NCBI RefSeq assembly: GCF_905163445.1
Contig: NC_053184.1
Coordinates: 3,596,001 to 3,660,000, forward strand
Origin: Pararge aegeria
Lineage: Eukaryota; Arthropoda; Insecta; Lepidoptera; Nymphalidae
Direction: 5' to 3'
DNA: 64,000 bases
Part shown: piece by piece, positions 22,853 to 33,318 of the stretch
Numbering within the stretch: the first letter of the stretch is position 1
How the letters are laid out: every line of letters starts with the position of its first letter
Notes under the pieces: generated by a model
Told to the model about the DNA's origin: nothing
Seen by the model: only the letters and a program-made list of their open reading frames with translations
Databases searched by the model: none
Program-made: the position numbers and the translations under genes

Positions 22853-23128
22853 TTTATCATCATCATATCAACCCATTACTGGCCCACTACAGATCACGGG
22901 TCTCCTATCACAAAGAGAAGGGGGTTAGGGCCGTAGTCCACAACGCTGGCCCAGTGTATCTTTAACAACATAATGGAGAACTCTCAGGCACGCAGGTTTT
23001 CCTGCACCGTTGAAGCAAGTGATATTTGAATCGCTTAAAACCGCTCATAACTCAGAAAAGTTAGAGGTGCGGGCTGGGATTCGAACTCGGCCCCCGAAAT
23101 TAAAGTCGAAGTCCTACCCATCGCTTAC
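22853..23128 (-). mobile_element. SINE C, near full length, minus strand
   Basis: ATCATCATCATATCAACCCA, GGCCGTAGTCCACAACGCT, TTTTCCTGCACCGTTGAAGC and the inverted B box GGGATTCGAACTCGG. Confidence 0.75.
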
Positions 23129-23306
23129 TGGAATTAATACATTACATCACTCTAATATATTACATTAGTATTACACATACATTTAATATACATTTAAATT
23201 ATTTGTATCGATAGGCAGGTTAACCTACAATAAATAATAACTACGATGTGGACTTAACGTTATTATGGTATTTATTCAAATAAAGTTTATATAGTAATAT
23301 GTAAAC

Positions 23307-23410
23307 ATTTATCTTGGGTGCAAAAAAAAAATATTTTATTTGCACCCAAGATAAATGCACAGTACCCAGATAAATCAACAAGGCTTATTGTCGACTAGTC
23401 TGGGTACTGT
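23307..23410. repeat. Two adjacent perfect hairpins
   Basis: The first is a 17-bp stem (ATTTATCTTGGGTGCAA, 23307-23323, with 23340-23356; 16-base A/T loop). Three bases on there is a 12-bp stem (ACAGTACCCAGA, 23359-23370, with 23399-23410; 28-base loop). Confidence 0.85.
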
Positions 23411-25597
23411 AAATACTGTAAAAACTATTTTCGCGTATGTATTTTTTAAAATTATTTATATTAATCCAACAACACAGTTTATTTAGTCTTACCTACTTTA
23501 AAAACAAAATAATATGACACGAGATAAATAATGAAACCCATAATATACTCAAAACAGATATATTTAAAGAAACTTGTCGTTTATAACGTTTCCAATTTTG
23601 AAAACATAAGCTAAATATAATTTTTGGACAGAACTGATTTTGTGTGTTTTAGAATTTCCTAGCAACAAAACTGGTACTGGACGTTGACCTAATCCGGTTT
23701 TAATACTCTGTATTTGTATTCCAAATTAGAATATTCTACCTTCTAAACCAACAAGGCCAGTTTGTTGAACCCAAAGAAAATCTTAAAAAGAACTGAATCC
23801 TCGCGTAAAACTCATTCACCCTTAATTAAATTGTTCGCAGTTAGTAATAAAACTTAGTTATAACTAAGTAGTAAACGCTTAAATCGACAAGCGTAATGTC
23901 GCTTTAAACACGATTGGGTTGATTTTATAATACTGGCTTTAAATTAAAGTAAACCTGGAATTACAGTAGACTGTAATGTACTCACTGGAAAGCGAGAAAT
24001 TATATACATTCTCGTAGTTATTATTTTAAACGGCTACTATTATTGCCACTAAAGTTATATTTTTGTTTCTTTTTATAATTTAATTTAGTATAGGGCAATG
24101 GCGCAACGATCACCAAGGATATCGTCTACATTCCTGAAGAGAGTTGAACAGAATCAGGTGGTTCGTAAAAAAATATAAGTCTGAAAAAGATATTCAGCTA
24201 TTTAATAAAATTATTACATAAAGTACTTCATTATTTTTTAATACAGAGGGGTGTTAAAAATAATGAACTTTACGTTACTTTATTTAATAATTGGGTATTG
24301 TATTTCAGGATAAGTTCCTAAGTATGTTTATATAATACATAAGGATTAAGTTCACAATGTGTTCACAGTGACATACAATTATAATATGATGTAAGTTTCT
24401 CGCTTTAAGTTGCATTTTCTAGGTCTTGAAAAATCCTCTTTCTTCGTAACTGAAAAAAGTTACGTAGTGTATAAATGTAGTGTAGTGTATAAATGGACTT
24501 AGTCTTTCTTTCAGTAATATATAACTTATATTCATTCTACAAGAAGGTCTTCCTGCCTATGGAATACTTATCAGCTAATCACAAATGGAGAAAGAGACAG
24601 ACAAATTCAATTGAAAGTATATTGAAAACAGGTCATAATTATTAAAAAAATCATAGGCAGATACTTTTATTTTATTTCTTTGTACACATATTTTTAATGT
24701 ATTGTTGGAAATATTAAAAAAACAAGAGTTATACGCCTTAAAACTTATCAATTTCTCTGGTATAATACAATAGCACCTGTGAATAGCAAAACACAAAACC
24801 ATTATCGAAAGAGTCTTTGGGCTACGACCCAGATTTCTCGATCCCTTTTCAAATCCACAGACGCCTATCGAACGGTCTAGTTTCGGGCGATATTGTGTTA
24901 TCGTAATACTTGAAAATATGGTTCCAAAGAATTCAATAACTTGAACTGGAAAAATAGAATATTTTCGCGGTTGTTATATTATTTCTTGAAGCGGAAATGT
25001 GAAATACGAATTTATTTAATTGATAGAGCTCTCGGTATTCTGACGTTCTCGTTATTTTTGGCTTAATGTTTTTTTTTTATAACGGCTTAGCTCTTTATAA
25101 TCGTAAGTTAAAATACAGTGTATACTAGGTTATATATAACACTTATATATTAACGAACGTGTAAAAAATTGCCTAAATCATACAATATTCAATCATATCA
25201 AATAACAAACTGAAGCAGGAAATCGGCACTAAAACATAAAGAAGAAACTGAAGACATTATTTTTTCAAACAAAAAAATATTATAATATATAGCCGGAACA
25301 TCCTGTGTATACTTTACTCTACGATTACGTTAACATAACTAACGATGAAGAGCGATATGCGGAATTGGTTTTATGAATAGTATTAGCTGCAACGCAATCA
25401 TTATTTTTTAGAAATACTCTCACTCACCCATCATATTTTGTTAAAAAATACTTACCTACTCATAATTCCGAGCACTGAACGATGAATACCGGTGTACGGA
25501 TGAACCAGATTAGGTTTTTGTTACGCCGTAATAGATGTATTATTATCTTTATTTAACAATATGTATTTTTCTTTAAATAAAAATGAATAATAAAGCA
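23411..25597. other. No gene; one imperfect hairpin and repeat G
   Basis: An imperfect inverted repeat (TAAAGTACTTCATTATTTTT with AAAAATAATGAACTTTA) lies at about 24218-24276. Repeat G is at 24760-24925. Otherwise featureless. Confidence 0.45.
24760..24925 (+). repeat. Repeat G, second copy
   Basis: AAACCATTATCGAAAGAGTC, CTACGACCCAGATTTCTCGA and ACGCCTATCGAACGGTCTAG; same strand as the 15.7-kb copy. Confidence 0.6.
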
Positions 25598-25862
25598 GTG
25601 AAGAGATTTTAGACTACAACATCAATTTCGGTCAAGAATTTCAGGGGCATGAAGTTAGAGTCCCGGCACACACCTCTAATTTATTTTCGGAGCTACTATG
25701 TACTTCTTAAGTTTTTTGTTCAAACGGTTTTTTATTCTTTAACGGTGTCGGAAAAGATTGTAAACCTGCATGCCAGAAAGATCTCCACAATGTTCTCAAT
25801 GGTACGTGAAGTCTATCAATCTGCACTTGATTAGCGAGGTGGACTACGGTTTTAACCTTTTT
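25598..25862 (+). mobile_element. SINE C, strongly diverged
   Basis: Recognisable in CACACACCTCTAATTTATTT, AACCTGCATGCCAGAAAGAT, AGGTGGACTACGGTTTTAAC. The open frames across it on both strands are not genes. Confidence 0.5.
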
Positions 25863-25980
25863 GTTTCCGAGAGGTGAGATGGATCGAAACCACGATACGA
25901 TTAACGAATGTAACGTAATCATCAAAAATAACCAGCACTTTTTTAAATCCTTACAAGAGAGTAATTCCATCTTGTCGGGT

Positions 25981-26030
25981 ACTAATTGTAGCAAATTTGA
26001 AAACCTATTTTCAAAGTTGCTGCAATTAGT
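25981..26030. repeat. 23-bp imperfect hairpin with 4-base loop
   Basis: 25981-26003 pairs with 26008-26030 with two mismatches, around CCTA. Because of the symmetry, both strands encode nearly the same peptide (TNCS-x-FEN-x-FS-x-LLQLV), which accounts for two overlapping opposite open frames that look alike. Confidence 0.85.
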
Positions 26031-26227
26031 TTTCCAGCCGTGCTTCTTGCTCAGAGAGCAAGTAAAGCCATTGGTCCCGTTTATTAACGCCAACTTGTGA
26101 TATTATGTGAGAATCTTGAAAGCCCGCCAACATTGAAGCAGTGTAGATGGTCTAACCTCTAAATCTATCTCTCTTGCTCTCTGGTGAGACAAAAAGCCTA
26201 TGATCTACTGTTGCATATTTTTATTTA

Positions 26228-26440
26228 TAATGCCTATCAACTTGGCCACACTTAATGAAGTATACAAGGGACACCTCTTGCTAAGTTCCATCTTGTGTCC
26301 ATAACCTGAGGTTTAGGTGTTAAGCTTTATATGCCTGAAATTACATCGGCAACCACGCTCTTAAGACCGGCAATGCTGTTTTTACGGCATAAATAAGCAT
26401 GGCGGCAGTATTTCCTCGGACGAGCTCTGTCATTTAAAGC
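26228..26440 (-). repeat. Repeat E, minus strand
   Basis: TTGTGTCCATAACCTGAGGT, TACATCGGCAACCACGCTCT and GCATAAATAAGCATGGCGGC. Confidence 0.55.
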
Positions 26441-26567
26441 TCTATTTTTCTCAGTTATCTCTTCTATTACTAGGCTAAAGATTATAATTCGACAAGACAT
26501 TTTGAACTATACGCTTACAAAGTCACTAGGGTCAGCTAGTTTCAAATAAAAAAGCCGCACAATAAAA

Positions 26568-26735
26568 CTCCAAGCCGCTTAGTGTTCGTGCTCGTAGCGG
26601 AAGCATTGTTAATAAAAAGTGTTGACGCGGGGTCCGCAGTAGATATGGATTACACTCGCAACGCCACATAATCTCTACGTATGAGGGCTGACGGACGGAA
26701 AGCTTAGCGCCGTTACATGTTATAAGAACATAACT
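26568..26735 (-). repeat. Repeat K, inverted copy
   Basis: AATAAAAAGTGTTGACGCGG, CGCCACATAATCTCTACGTA and GAGGGCTGACGGACGGAAAG are the inverse of 19085-19280. Confidence 0.55.
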
Positions 26736-26804
26736 ACAGTATTCTGCCCCAGACTAAATGAAAGATGGAAGGAGCGTAATAGATGTGTCGCATTTCTTTA
26801 CAAC

Positions 26805-26860
26805 TATACCTGTCTGGCGCAGTGGTGAGCTCGGTCTGATAACCCAGGTTTGTAATTTAA
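26805..26860 (+). mobile_element. SINE A head fragment
   Basis: ACCTGTCTGGCGCAGTGGTG is the tRNA-like head of SINE A; similarity is lost within about 55 bases. Confidence 0.4.
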
Positions 26861-27585
26861 CAACGAAAATTAGCAAATCTTTAATTTTTAAATTTTTCCT
26901 GGTCTAGTTTATTAGGCGTTGGCATTTTAAAAAGATGGCGCGAAGAAACCAATAAGGGGTTTAAGTTTTCTGCCTTAGTCGGCTCTAATAAAAGCGGATC
27001 AAATGACGTCATTCGGCTTAATGGCTAAGAAAACACGTGGCTTTTTGGTATCTCTACATGTAACACACATTTGCAAGCACTCGGGGTGAATACACTATTT
27101 GCCATATAATATATTGAAACCTGTGATTAGAATATGCCACCTTTTATAACGAGTTTATTTCCTCCTGCGATCTTGATATATTTAATCATAAATTTATCAA
27201 GATTGCAGTATTTTTTTCATTATATATCTTCATAGTTGCATCTCACCGCTCTCTCCGCTTGACAAATGTGCAAAATATTTTTTCATAATTTTACTTGACA
27301 CTGTATTTATTTTCTTAATCCGTCACATCTATTGGTTGCATTTATACACGGATATGGTGAAATTTGGCTAGTTTTATTTTATAGGTTGTTGTTCTTACGT
27401 TTTTGTTGTATAACAATCTGTTTTGCTCGTGAAATAAATTAAAAAAAAACATCCCATAAAGAGTAATAAACTTCTCTAGAACAGCAATTTAGTATCGACC
27501 CAGTCGCCATCTATTTTTCCTGCAGTCTGTGTATGCAACATGTTTTATTTAACTAGGCCAGTGTGGGGAGCTGTTACTTTAGACT
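26861..27585. other. Nothing recognised
   Basis: No open frame above 60 codons and no repeat recognised. Confidence 0.45.
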
Positions 27586-27676
27586 TCAGTAGCGCAATGG
27601 TTGAACTAGAATCTAAATTATCATTGATACTTCAGATCCTAGGATCTGATCAATGATGCACCCATTGCGCTACTGA
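27586..27676. repeat. Nested cruciform-like inverted repeat
   Basis: The outer 15-bp arms (TCAGTAGCGCAATGG, 27586-27600, with 27662-27676) enclose 9-bp arms (ATCATTGAT, 27620-27628, with 27649-27657), which enclose a 16-bp perfect palindrome, CAGATCCTAGGATCTG (27633-27648). The whole 91 bp can fold end to end. It looks like a very small foldback element; no target duplication was found. Confidence 0.85.
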
Positions 27677-27784
27677 CATACTTGACAATGCAATATGATT
27701 CCTTCAATGTGAGAATCAGTCCGCGGGAATCACACTCCGGAATCAGGGCAGGAGATAATGCGTATATTCCCAGCAATAGGACAG

Positions 27785-27870
27785 AAGAAGTATATAATAG
27801 AATATAAGAAATCTTTATTGCAAACGATAATACAAAATACATGCGCAAAGGCGGCCTTATCGCTTGAAGA
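27785..27870 (-). mobile_element. LINE N 3' end, minus strand
   Basis: AAATCTTTATTGCAAACGAT, ACATGCGCAAAGGCGGCCTT and ATCGCTTGAAG are the inverse of the 43.5-kb copy's GCGATAAGGCCGCC...AATAAAG region. Confidence 0.6.
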
Positions 27871-28552
27871 CAAACTTTGATTGAAAGAAGATATCACATA
27901 AAACGGGATAATGCAATACCCAAATTTGCTTCTTATATACAGTAATAACAAAAGTCTATTGTCACAATTTAATACCATCTTCAATAACTATAATATATTA
28001 TTATATACCTAAATCCAATAATATATGGTAATAATAATTATATATAACAGGGCACAGTAACTGCCTTTGCACAAAAAAACATTTTCGCGTTTTGACATGT
28101 GGCAGAGTGGTTATTTTTAAAGTAACCAAAAATGAACAGCCTGCAAATTTTATCGCTTGTATTGATTCAATTTAAAGTGACGTGGTTTTATTATTCGTAA
28201 AAAGTTCATCGTATACAAAGGCTCTTATAAAGCTGAAATAGAACGTAACCGATTTTAACTTTTAGTGAATACAGCCACGGTTTACATAAACTAAAGTGTT
28301 TTAAAATATATTTTTATATCACCTTGAACGGCTATTAAGATTATTAACTAGCTAAAGAATTTATGTATGTAACTTAAAAACGTGGAATTGTTAAACAATT
28401 ATTCAACCGTTGGGTTAATATTCCTCATTTTAAAATTGATTCAGTCCATATTCCAGACGAACTTATATTTTTTAAAATAGGTTATCGTATTTTTTTTTAA
28501 ATAATAATTGACTGCCATACTGATAGCAAACTATCTCATGTAAACAGAGCAC
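27871..28552. other. Nothing recognised
   Basis: AT-rich intronic-type sequence. Confidence 0.45.
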
Positions 28553-28725
28553 CAACAACTCTTGGAATGGTATGCAAAAAACACGTCCTACAACATGCCA
28601 TCCGGTGTCCATTGGCAATGGCATTGTAGGTGTAAAGCCCCATTCGCCTATAATTACACTGGCAACCACGCTTTCCACACTGGAATACATAATGCTGCTT
28701 GGTAGAAGAAATAAGCATGGAAATT
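28553..28725 (-). repeat. Repeat E, minus strand
   Basis: AACACGTCCTACAACATGCC, ATTACACTGGCAACCACGCT and GTAGAAGAAATAAGCATGGA. The 101-codon minus-strand frame here is repeat, not a gene. Confidence 0.55.
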
Positions 28726-29109
28726 TATAGAGGCAGTGTTTCAAAATCATTGGATATACATTACTAGCGGATGCCATACATTACTTCGGCCGCGTAAAAC
28801 TTCTTATATCCGATGAGATTACAAAATCAAAGGCCAAAGATAAAAGCAAATGAAAGTCTAGTTACCAGATTTAAGGATATAACTTCAAACATTAAGGAAT
28901 TCTATACCAACTTTCATCCCCTGTATAACCCCTGCAGGGATAGAATTTAATCAAATCTTTTCTTAGAAGGTACACCTCTAGTGTGCTCCAGGATTATTCT
29001 TACTTAAGTTCAAATATCTATGCTTAGCCTTATAATTTGAAGGTTGTCTGTCGTCGGTCACTCTGGACAAGGCCTTTTAAAGTTAAAAAATACATTAAAA
29101 GGTGTATGG

Positions 29110-29325
29110 TTTCTGTCTGCAGGGAGGCTTCGGCCTAGGCTAGTTACCGACAAAGACGTACGCTAAGCGATTTAGTGTTCCGGTGATATGTCGCGTAGAA
29201 ACTGATTAGGGGTATGACTACTACACTCCCTAACAGGTTAGCGCTCTAGCATCTTAGACTGCATCATCTCGTACCACCTGGTTAGATTGTATTCAAATTT
29301 TAATTTGTACTGGAATAAAAAAATG
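29110..29325 (+). mobile_element. SINE A, 5'-truncated copy
   Basis: GGCTAGTTACCGACAAAGAC, GATATGTCGCGTAGAAACTG and CATCTTAGACTGCATCATC, with the tail ACTGGAATAAAAAAATG. The head is missing. Confidence 0.7.
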
Positions 29326-29338
29326 TTTTTATATCAAA

Positions 29339-29746
29339 CTAGCTGTTGCCCGCGACTTTGTCTTCAATTGATTTTGTTTTTTGATGTGGCATTAAATTTA
29401 TTTTCGTATTCAGTATCGCTAAGCTTTAAATGAGGGGTTTGCTGCTGTGCGCTGAGTTCTGTCATCTATCTCCAACCACAGTTTGGGCAAAATTAAACAC
29501 ATATTATAACCTCTATAATAGGAAAATAATTATTTAAATAGGTTATAATTTGTCGGAGTTATGGCATAAAGTCATCAAACACTTTCAACTTCTCTCCCAA
29601 AGAAACCGAGCTTAATTTCGGAATAAAAAGTATCCTATATTACTTCTCTTTCACAAATTTCTTGAGAATCGTTTAAGTAGTTTTTGCGTGAAAGCGAAAC
29701 AAACAAACTTACATTGACATTTATAATATTAGTAGGGATAGGGATG
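29339..29746 (-). mobile_element. Helitron-like non-autonomous element, reverse copy
   Basis: On the plus strand it begins CTAGCTGTTGCCCGCGACTT (the inverted 3' end) and ends TTATAATATTAGTAGGGATA (the inverted 5' end). It matches the element at 9971-10427 along its length. The (GGGATA)n edge is again at the 5' end of the element. Confidence 0.55.
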
Positions 29747-30454
29747 GATGATAACCAATTTCAAAGCAGCGAAATTTACTTGCTTTACATTACAGCAATA
29801 TCAATCAGATATTTATAGTAATAGAAAAAGTTTTATTATTATCATCGCCTGAGTATATCATGAGGCTTTTACGAAGCAACGTGGTGGTACAAGATCAAGC
29901 TACTACGTATTATTATTCAAGCGCATTTGAATTATCAAACACCTAGTTCAAATCAAGAACTCACGCGGGACAGGCTTTGTAATCGAAAATCTACACTGTC
30001 TAGTAATTCAAGATGACTGTACGGTTATCCGATTTACTGTGCATGTTGACATGTAATCTATTTCCAATCATCCAACTTGCTAACTGTACCTTTAGCTATT
30101 GTTGGACTGGGGAAACTGGGTATGGACTTGAATAATACTCATCTTCACATTTGCTCTATATTCGGGAATGTTTTCTCGTTATGCTTGTACCTTCCCAACA
30201 CTTGTTCCAAAAAGAATGTTTAACAATGAAATGTTTCTATTATTTTGATACCCTTTACAATGATGAAAACAATTACTTGTGATAATATTTTAAAATATTG
30301 GCTTCTGGTAAGTTATATTTCACAAACAATATACTGCTATCTATTTCGATAAATATTAAATATTTAGATCAGATTTATAACGAATAATATAAAACAAAAC
30401 ATTGTTGTTGTCGCAACTCAAGTACTATCTATAAAATTTTAGATATTGACGACG
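29747..30454. other. Nothing recognised
   Basis: AT-rich, no open frames. Confidence 0.45.
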
Positions 30455-30900
30455 TCCCTAACGCAACGGTGAACGCTGTAAATTTTAGTAGGCTTGGGCC
30501 GTGGCTAGTTACCACCCTACCGAAAAAAACGTGTTGCTATGCGATTTAGTGTTCCGATGCGATGTCGCGTAGGAATCGATTAGGAGTATGTCTACCATAG
30601 TCCCTATCCACATTTATCCACGTTTCTGATACGTACCGCTAAGATGTGGAACGCCCTCCCGGCTTCCTGCAACGTATAATTTGAGTACCTTCAAGGCTAG
30701 AGTGAATAGGCTTTTTCTAGGCAAGCGTGCTCCAATCTAGACCTCATTGCTTTCTAACGGGCATGATTTTCGTCAAGCGCTGGCCTATCAATAATAAGAA
30801 AAAAACACAGGTTAGCCCGCTACCAGCTTAGACTGCATCATCAGTACAGTCAGCTGAGATTGCAGTCAGGTGCCAATTTGTAATGGCATAATAAAAAACT
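30455..30900 (+). mobile_element. SINE A interrupted by a LINE fragment
   Basis: The left part has a head remnant (GACGTCCCTAACGCAACGG) and GATGTCGCGTAGGAATCGAT, up to about 30605. The right part resumes at CAGGTTAGCCCGCTACCAG (about 30810) and runs to the tail TTTGTAATGGCATAATAAAA. The 205 bp between them are foreign LINE sequence, so this SINE predates that insertion. Confidence 0.7.
30606..30809 (+). mobile_element. LINE pol C-terminal fragment and tail nested in SINE A
   Basis: One frame gives RTAKMWNALPASCNV, the familiar C-terminal motif of CR1/Jockey-type LINE polymerases (RTA-x-x-WN-x-LP). Further codons are frameshifted (AGGCTTTTTCTAGGCAAGCG would read RLFLGKR in another frame). It ends in AATAAGAAAAAAACAC, consistent with a LINE 3' end. 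Confidence 0.6.
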
Positions 30901-31378
30901 CTATATCATTGAAACTTGTAATTACGTCATAACTTGTCATATAGCGTAGCTGTCATGTGTTAATCACTAACGGATTGTAATCTTTTAGTGAAATTCATCG
31001 TCATCATCATTATTAACAGTCCATCAATAGCCTCTTCAGGGATTTATGTCACCGTTAAATTACGGCCACATCAAAGCCACACAGTTTTACTGGGAAACCC
31101 TTAACATCTCACAGTGAGTCTAGTATTGCACTTACATTGCAATATACTACACTACATAAAATAAGTTATTCATTTAAAGGAGTTTGTATACAATTTTACA
31201 ATAAACTACCAGTTGATATCCTGGATATCGGATATCCTGGTCTCTTAAAAAGTTAAACGTAAGCTTACAGAAAAGTCCTAATATAGTATTAAGGACTACG
31301 TCAAAGATAAAAAAGCTTGGGTGTGAATTATTGCTCTAAACAGATTGCTTCTTAAATAGTTTTAAATGTCAATGTGAG

Positions 31379-31590
31379 ATGGTGATTACCAATGAAAAAA
31401 ACAACCACCTAAGTTTATTGTGGGCTTCTTCTCGACCAGGGCGCGTTTGGAACCCTCGTAGCTTTAGTTTTAAGTTGACCAATTTAGTTATCGCCGTCAA
31501 CTCACTTCTATGTCATATTTTATTTGTAATGTACGCATCAAATCTAGTCTATTTGAATAAAGAAATATTAGACCTTGACTTTGACACTCA
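31379..31590 (+). mobile_element. LINE M 3' end with TTGACT tail
   Basis: GGCTTCTTCTCGACCAGGGC, CTCGTAGCTTTAGTTTTAAG, TATCGCCGTCAACTCACTTC, TTGAATAAAGAAATATTAGA and the tail CTTGACTTTGACAC. Same family as 56523-56757. The 73-codon frame here is untranslated-region sequence. The tail is the start of a perfect 28-bp fold-back. Confidence 0.65.
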
Positions 31591-31638
31591 GAAGAGATGA
31601 AATGTTTACTACATTTCATCTCTTCTGAGTGTCAAAGT
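31578..31638. repeat. 28-bp perfect hairpin at a LINE tail
   Basis: 31578-31605 is the exact reverse complement of 31611-31638; the loop is TTACT. The left arm starts with ACTTTGACACTCAGAAG, that is, it begins in the (TTGACT)n tail of the LINE M copy and includes its right flank; the right arm is an inverted duplicate of that junction. Confidence 0.9.
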
Positions 31639-31639
31639 T

Positions 31640-32259
31640 GAGATCTGAAGCTGAGATCTGAAAAACAATTGTGGTGTTTTGTATGGAAGTTTTCACATTT
31701 ATTGGACCTGGTTTTGAGCACGGATTTAAAATATTGTATTTTCACCATGATTTCATTAATGTGAAAGCTCCAACGCGGCAGGCATTTCTAATTTACACTC
31801 GGATGAAGTCGAGGATGATTGAATGTATTTTTTTTTCATTTTCCACCGAAACTGAACATTTTTAATTTTACGCAAACGAATTCCTGCTTCCAATTAATAT
31901 AACAAGTGTGTGACCGTTTTTAGGTCGTTGAGCAAAATTGAATCGATTTCACGGTAATGGGAACAATGTGTGATAATTGCCATATGAATACAACGCCGAG
32001 GGAGAGAATTTTATATGGAAATTCTCCTTTGCCGTTTAATATTATCATAAGCTTCAAGTTATTTCGCAATTATGCACAAATTTCAAAATAATTTTAGAGC
32101 TTTAGACGAGCTGTTCTGTAAATACAATTAGCAAAGGTGATTTGAAATTTGGGTATTTTTTTGGCTTGGCTACACGGAGTTATTCCGTTATAAGCGTTGT
32201 CTACTGTCGTGCCACAGAGCCTGTCACGCTGCCGGTCCCAGTTTTTTTTTCTTTTTGCC
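31640..32259. other. Nothing recognised
   Basis: A 64-codon plus frame at 31671-31865 has no motif. Confidence 0.45.
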
Positions 32260-32407
32260 AGTAAGTGAAGATGTACGGCCGCAGCCTCCCACCAGACATA
32301 CCAGAGAAAATCTGAACTTATCAATTCCCATATTGCTGCTGGGGACTGAACTTTCGACCTCCAAATTGAAACCATAGCGCTCAAAACAGCACCAGGACGT
32401 CGTCAAA
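32260..32407 (-). mobile_element. SINE A head region, minus strand
   Basis: CCGCAGCCTCCCACCAGACA, ATCAATTCCCATATTGCTGC and CATAGCGCTCAAAACAGCAC, with an inverted B-box remnant (GGGGACTGAACTTTCGACC). Confidence 0.6.
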
Positions 32408-32470
32408 GTTATAATGACTAAATATTATATCTATTTATTTTAAATAGTAGTAGAGAAAATAATAAAAAAA

Positions 32471-32490
32471 TGCCGCATTGTAATGCGGCA
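32471..32490. repeat. 9-bp GC-rich hairpin
   Basis: TGCCGCATT-GT-AATGCGGCA in AT-rich surroundings. It is preceded by an A run rather than followed by a T run. Confidence 0.6.
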
Positions 32491-32965
32491 ACAGACATAG
32501 ATTAGCCGTAGCAGCATATATGGATGAAATTAAGTTTAATTTTCATAGGACGTCGATTAGTTCGCTTTTTATGTCCCTAGTGCAAAAAGGAAACAAAAAC
32601 TGCGTTACTTGTGTATCATGGCCTCAAATGGAACGCCTCTGTAGTCTATTGGTATATTTTATTTGAGCGAAAACTGTCAAAACAAACCATGCATTTTTGT
32701 GTGCTAGCAAACAAATTGAAACTGCTGTGCTATAAATTTTATCTGGAACAGTTAAGCTTCCATTTTTAAACCTGTATTTTTATACTGTGGCAATACCTTA
32801 AGAGCTAAATTGTCCAATTAACTTCTAAGACACATTAGACATTTTACTTAGTTAAAAATAAGAATATTAGCCGGTTTAAAAGGAAAAACTTCTTTCTTCT
32901 TTCTTTACATTCGATCTCAAATAAGATGTTCCTGAACCCTGAAGACCACGAATTGTGACAAACTT

Positions 32966-33318
32966 CACGCATATTATCAAAATTAAGCTTAATTTGCTAT
33001 ACTCCGCGAAAAGCAGGAGAATCTGAGTGGTGTAATTTATAATTTCTTCAATCCTTATACTCCACACCAAACAGATCTTCGGCAATGTACCCTCTACGCA
33101 CGTTTCGCTCCGAAACCGGAGCATCCTCAGGAGATGTTGACTTTACAATGAATAATTGTTACAATTATTCATATAATTATTATAATTAATAATTATCATA
33201 TATCTTATATTGACTTTACAATGAATAATTGTTACAATTATTCATTGTAAAACAATTATTCATTGTAAAGTCAACATCTCCTGAGGATAGCAAATTAAGC
33301 TTAATTTTGATATTATAT
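32966..33318 (-). mobile_element. Rearranged copy of the hammerhead-bearing Penelope-type element
   Basis: It shares end sequence (TCAAAATTAAGCTTAATTTG on the left and its complement at the right end), the CTCCGCG...AGCAGGAGAAT block, the AGATCTTCGGCAATG block and the full hammerhead-like motif with the element at 59.9-60.1 kb, in the opposite orientation. Its right half is scrambled: the sequence TTTACAATGAATAATTGTTA occurs at about 33142 and again at about 33215, followed by an inverted piece that breaks off right after CTGAGGA (33281-33287) and joins directly to the terminal TAGCAAATTAAGC. This looks like an insertion with an inverted partial second copy, an arrangement known for Penelope-like insertions. 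An AT-only tract at about 33175-33205 separates the halves. Confidence 0.45.
33091..33134 (-). ncRNA. Second hammerhead-like motif, identical to the 60-kb copy
   Basis: Read on the minus strand, this gives the same 44 bases as the copy at 59972-60015: stem I TCTC/GAGG, CTGAGGA (complement of 33124-33130), the 6-bp stem II, GAAA (complement of 33103-33106), short stem III and A before the predicted cleavage point (complement of 33095). Flanking bases differ slightly between the copies (for example GGGTAC against GGGTAT), while all 44 core bases are conserved. It lies about 0.7 kb upstream of the Sidestep-family exon, antisense to it. A third, broken trace (CTGAGGA only, 33281-33287) sits downstream in the same element. 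Confidence 0.5.

Noticed and set aside
25707..26093. 128-codon minus-strand gene with a similar plus-strand frame
   Set aside because: It covers a diverged SINE C plus a hairpin that makes both strands look alike.
28472..28777. 101-codon minus-strand protein
   Set aside because: It coincides with a minus-strand copy of repeat E.
32471..32490. Rho-independent terminator (GC hairpin)
   Set aside because: No T run follows the stem, and such terminators are not expected in a eukaryotic intron.
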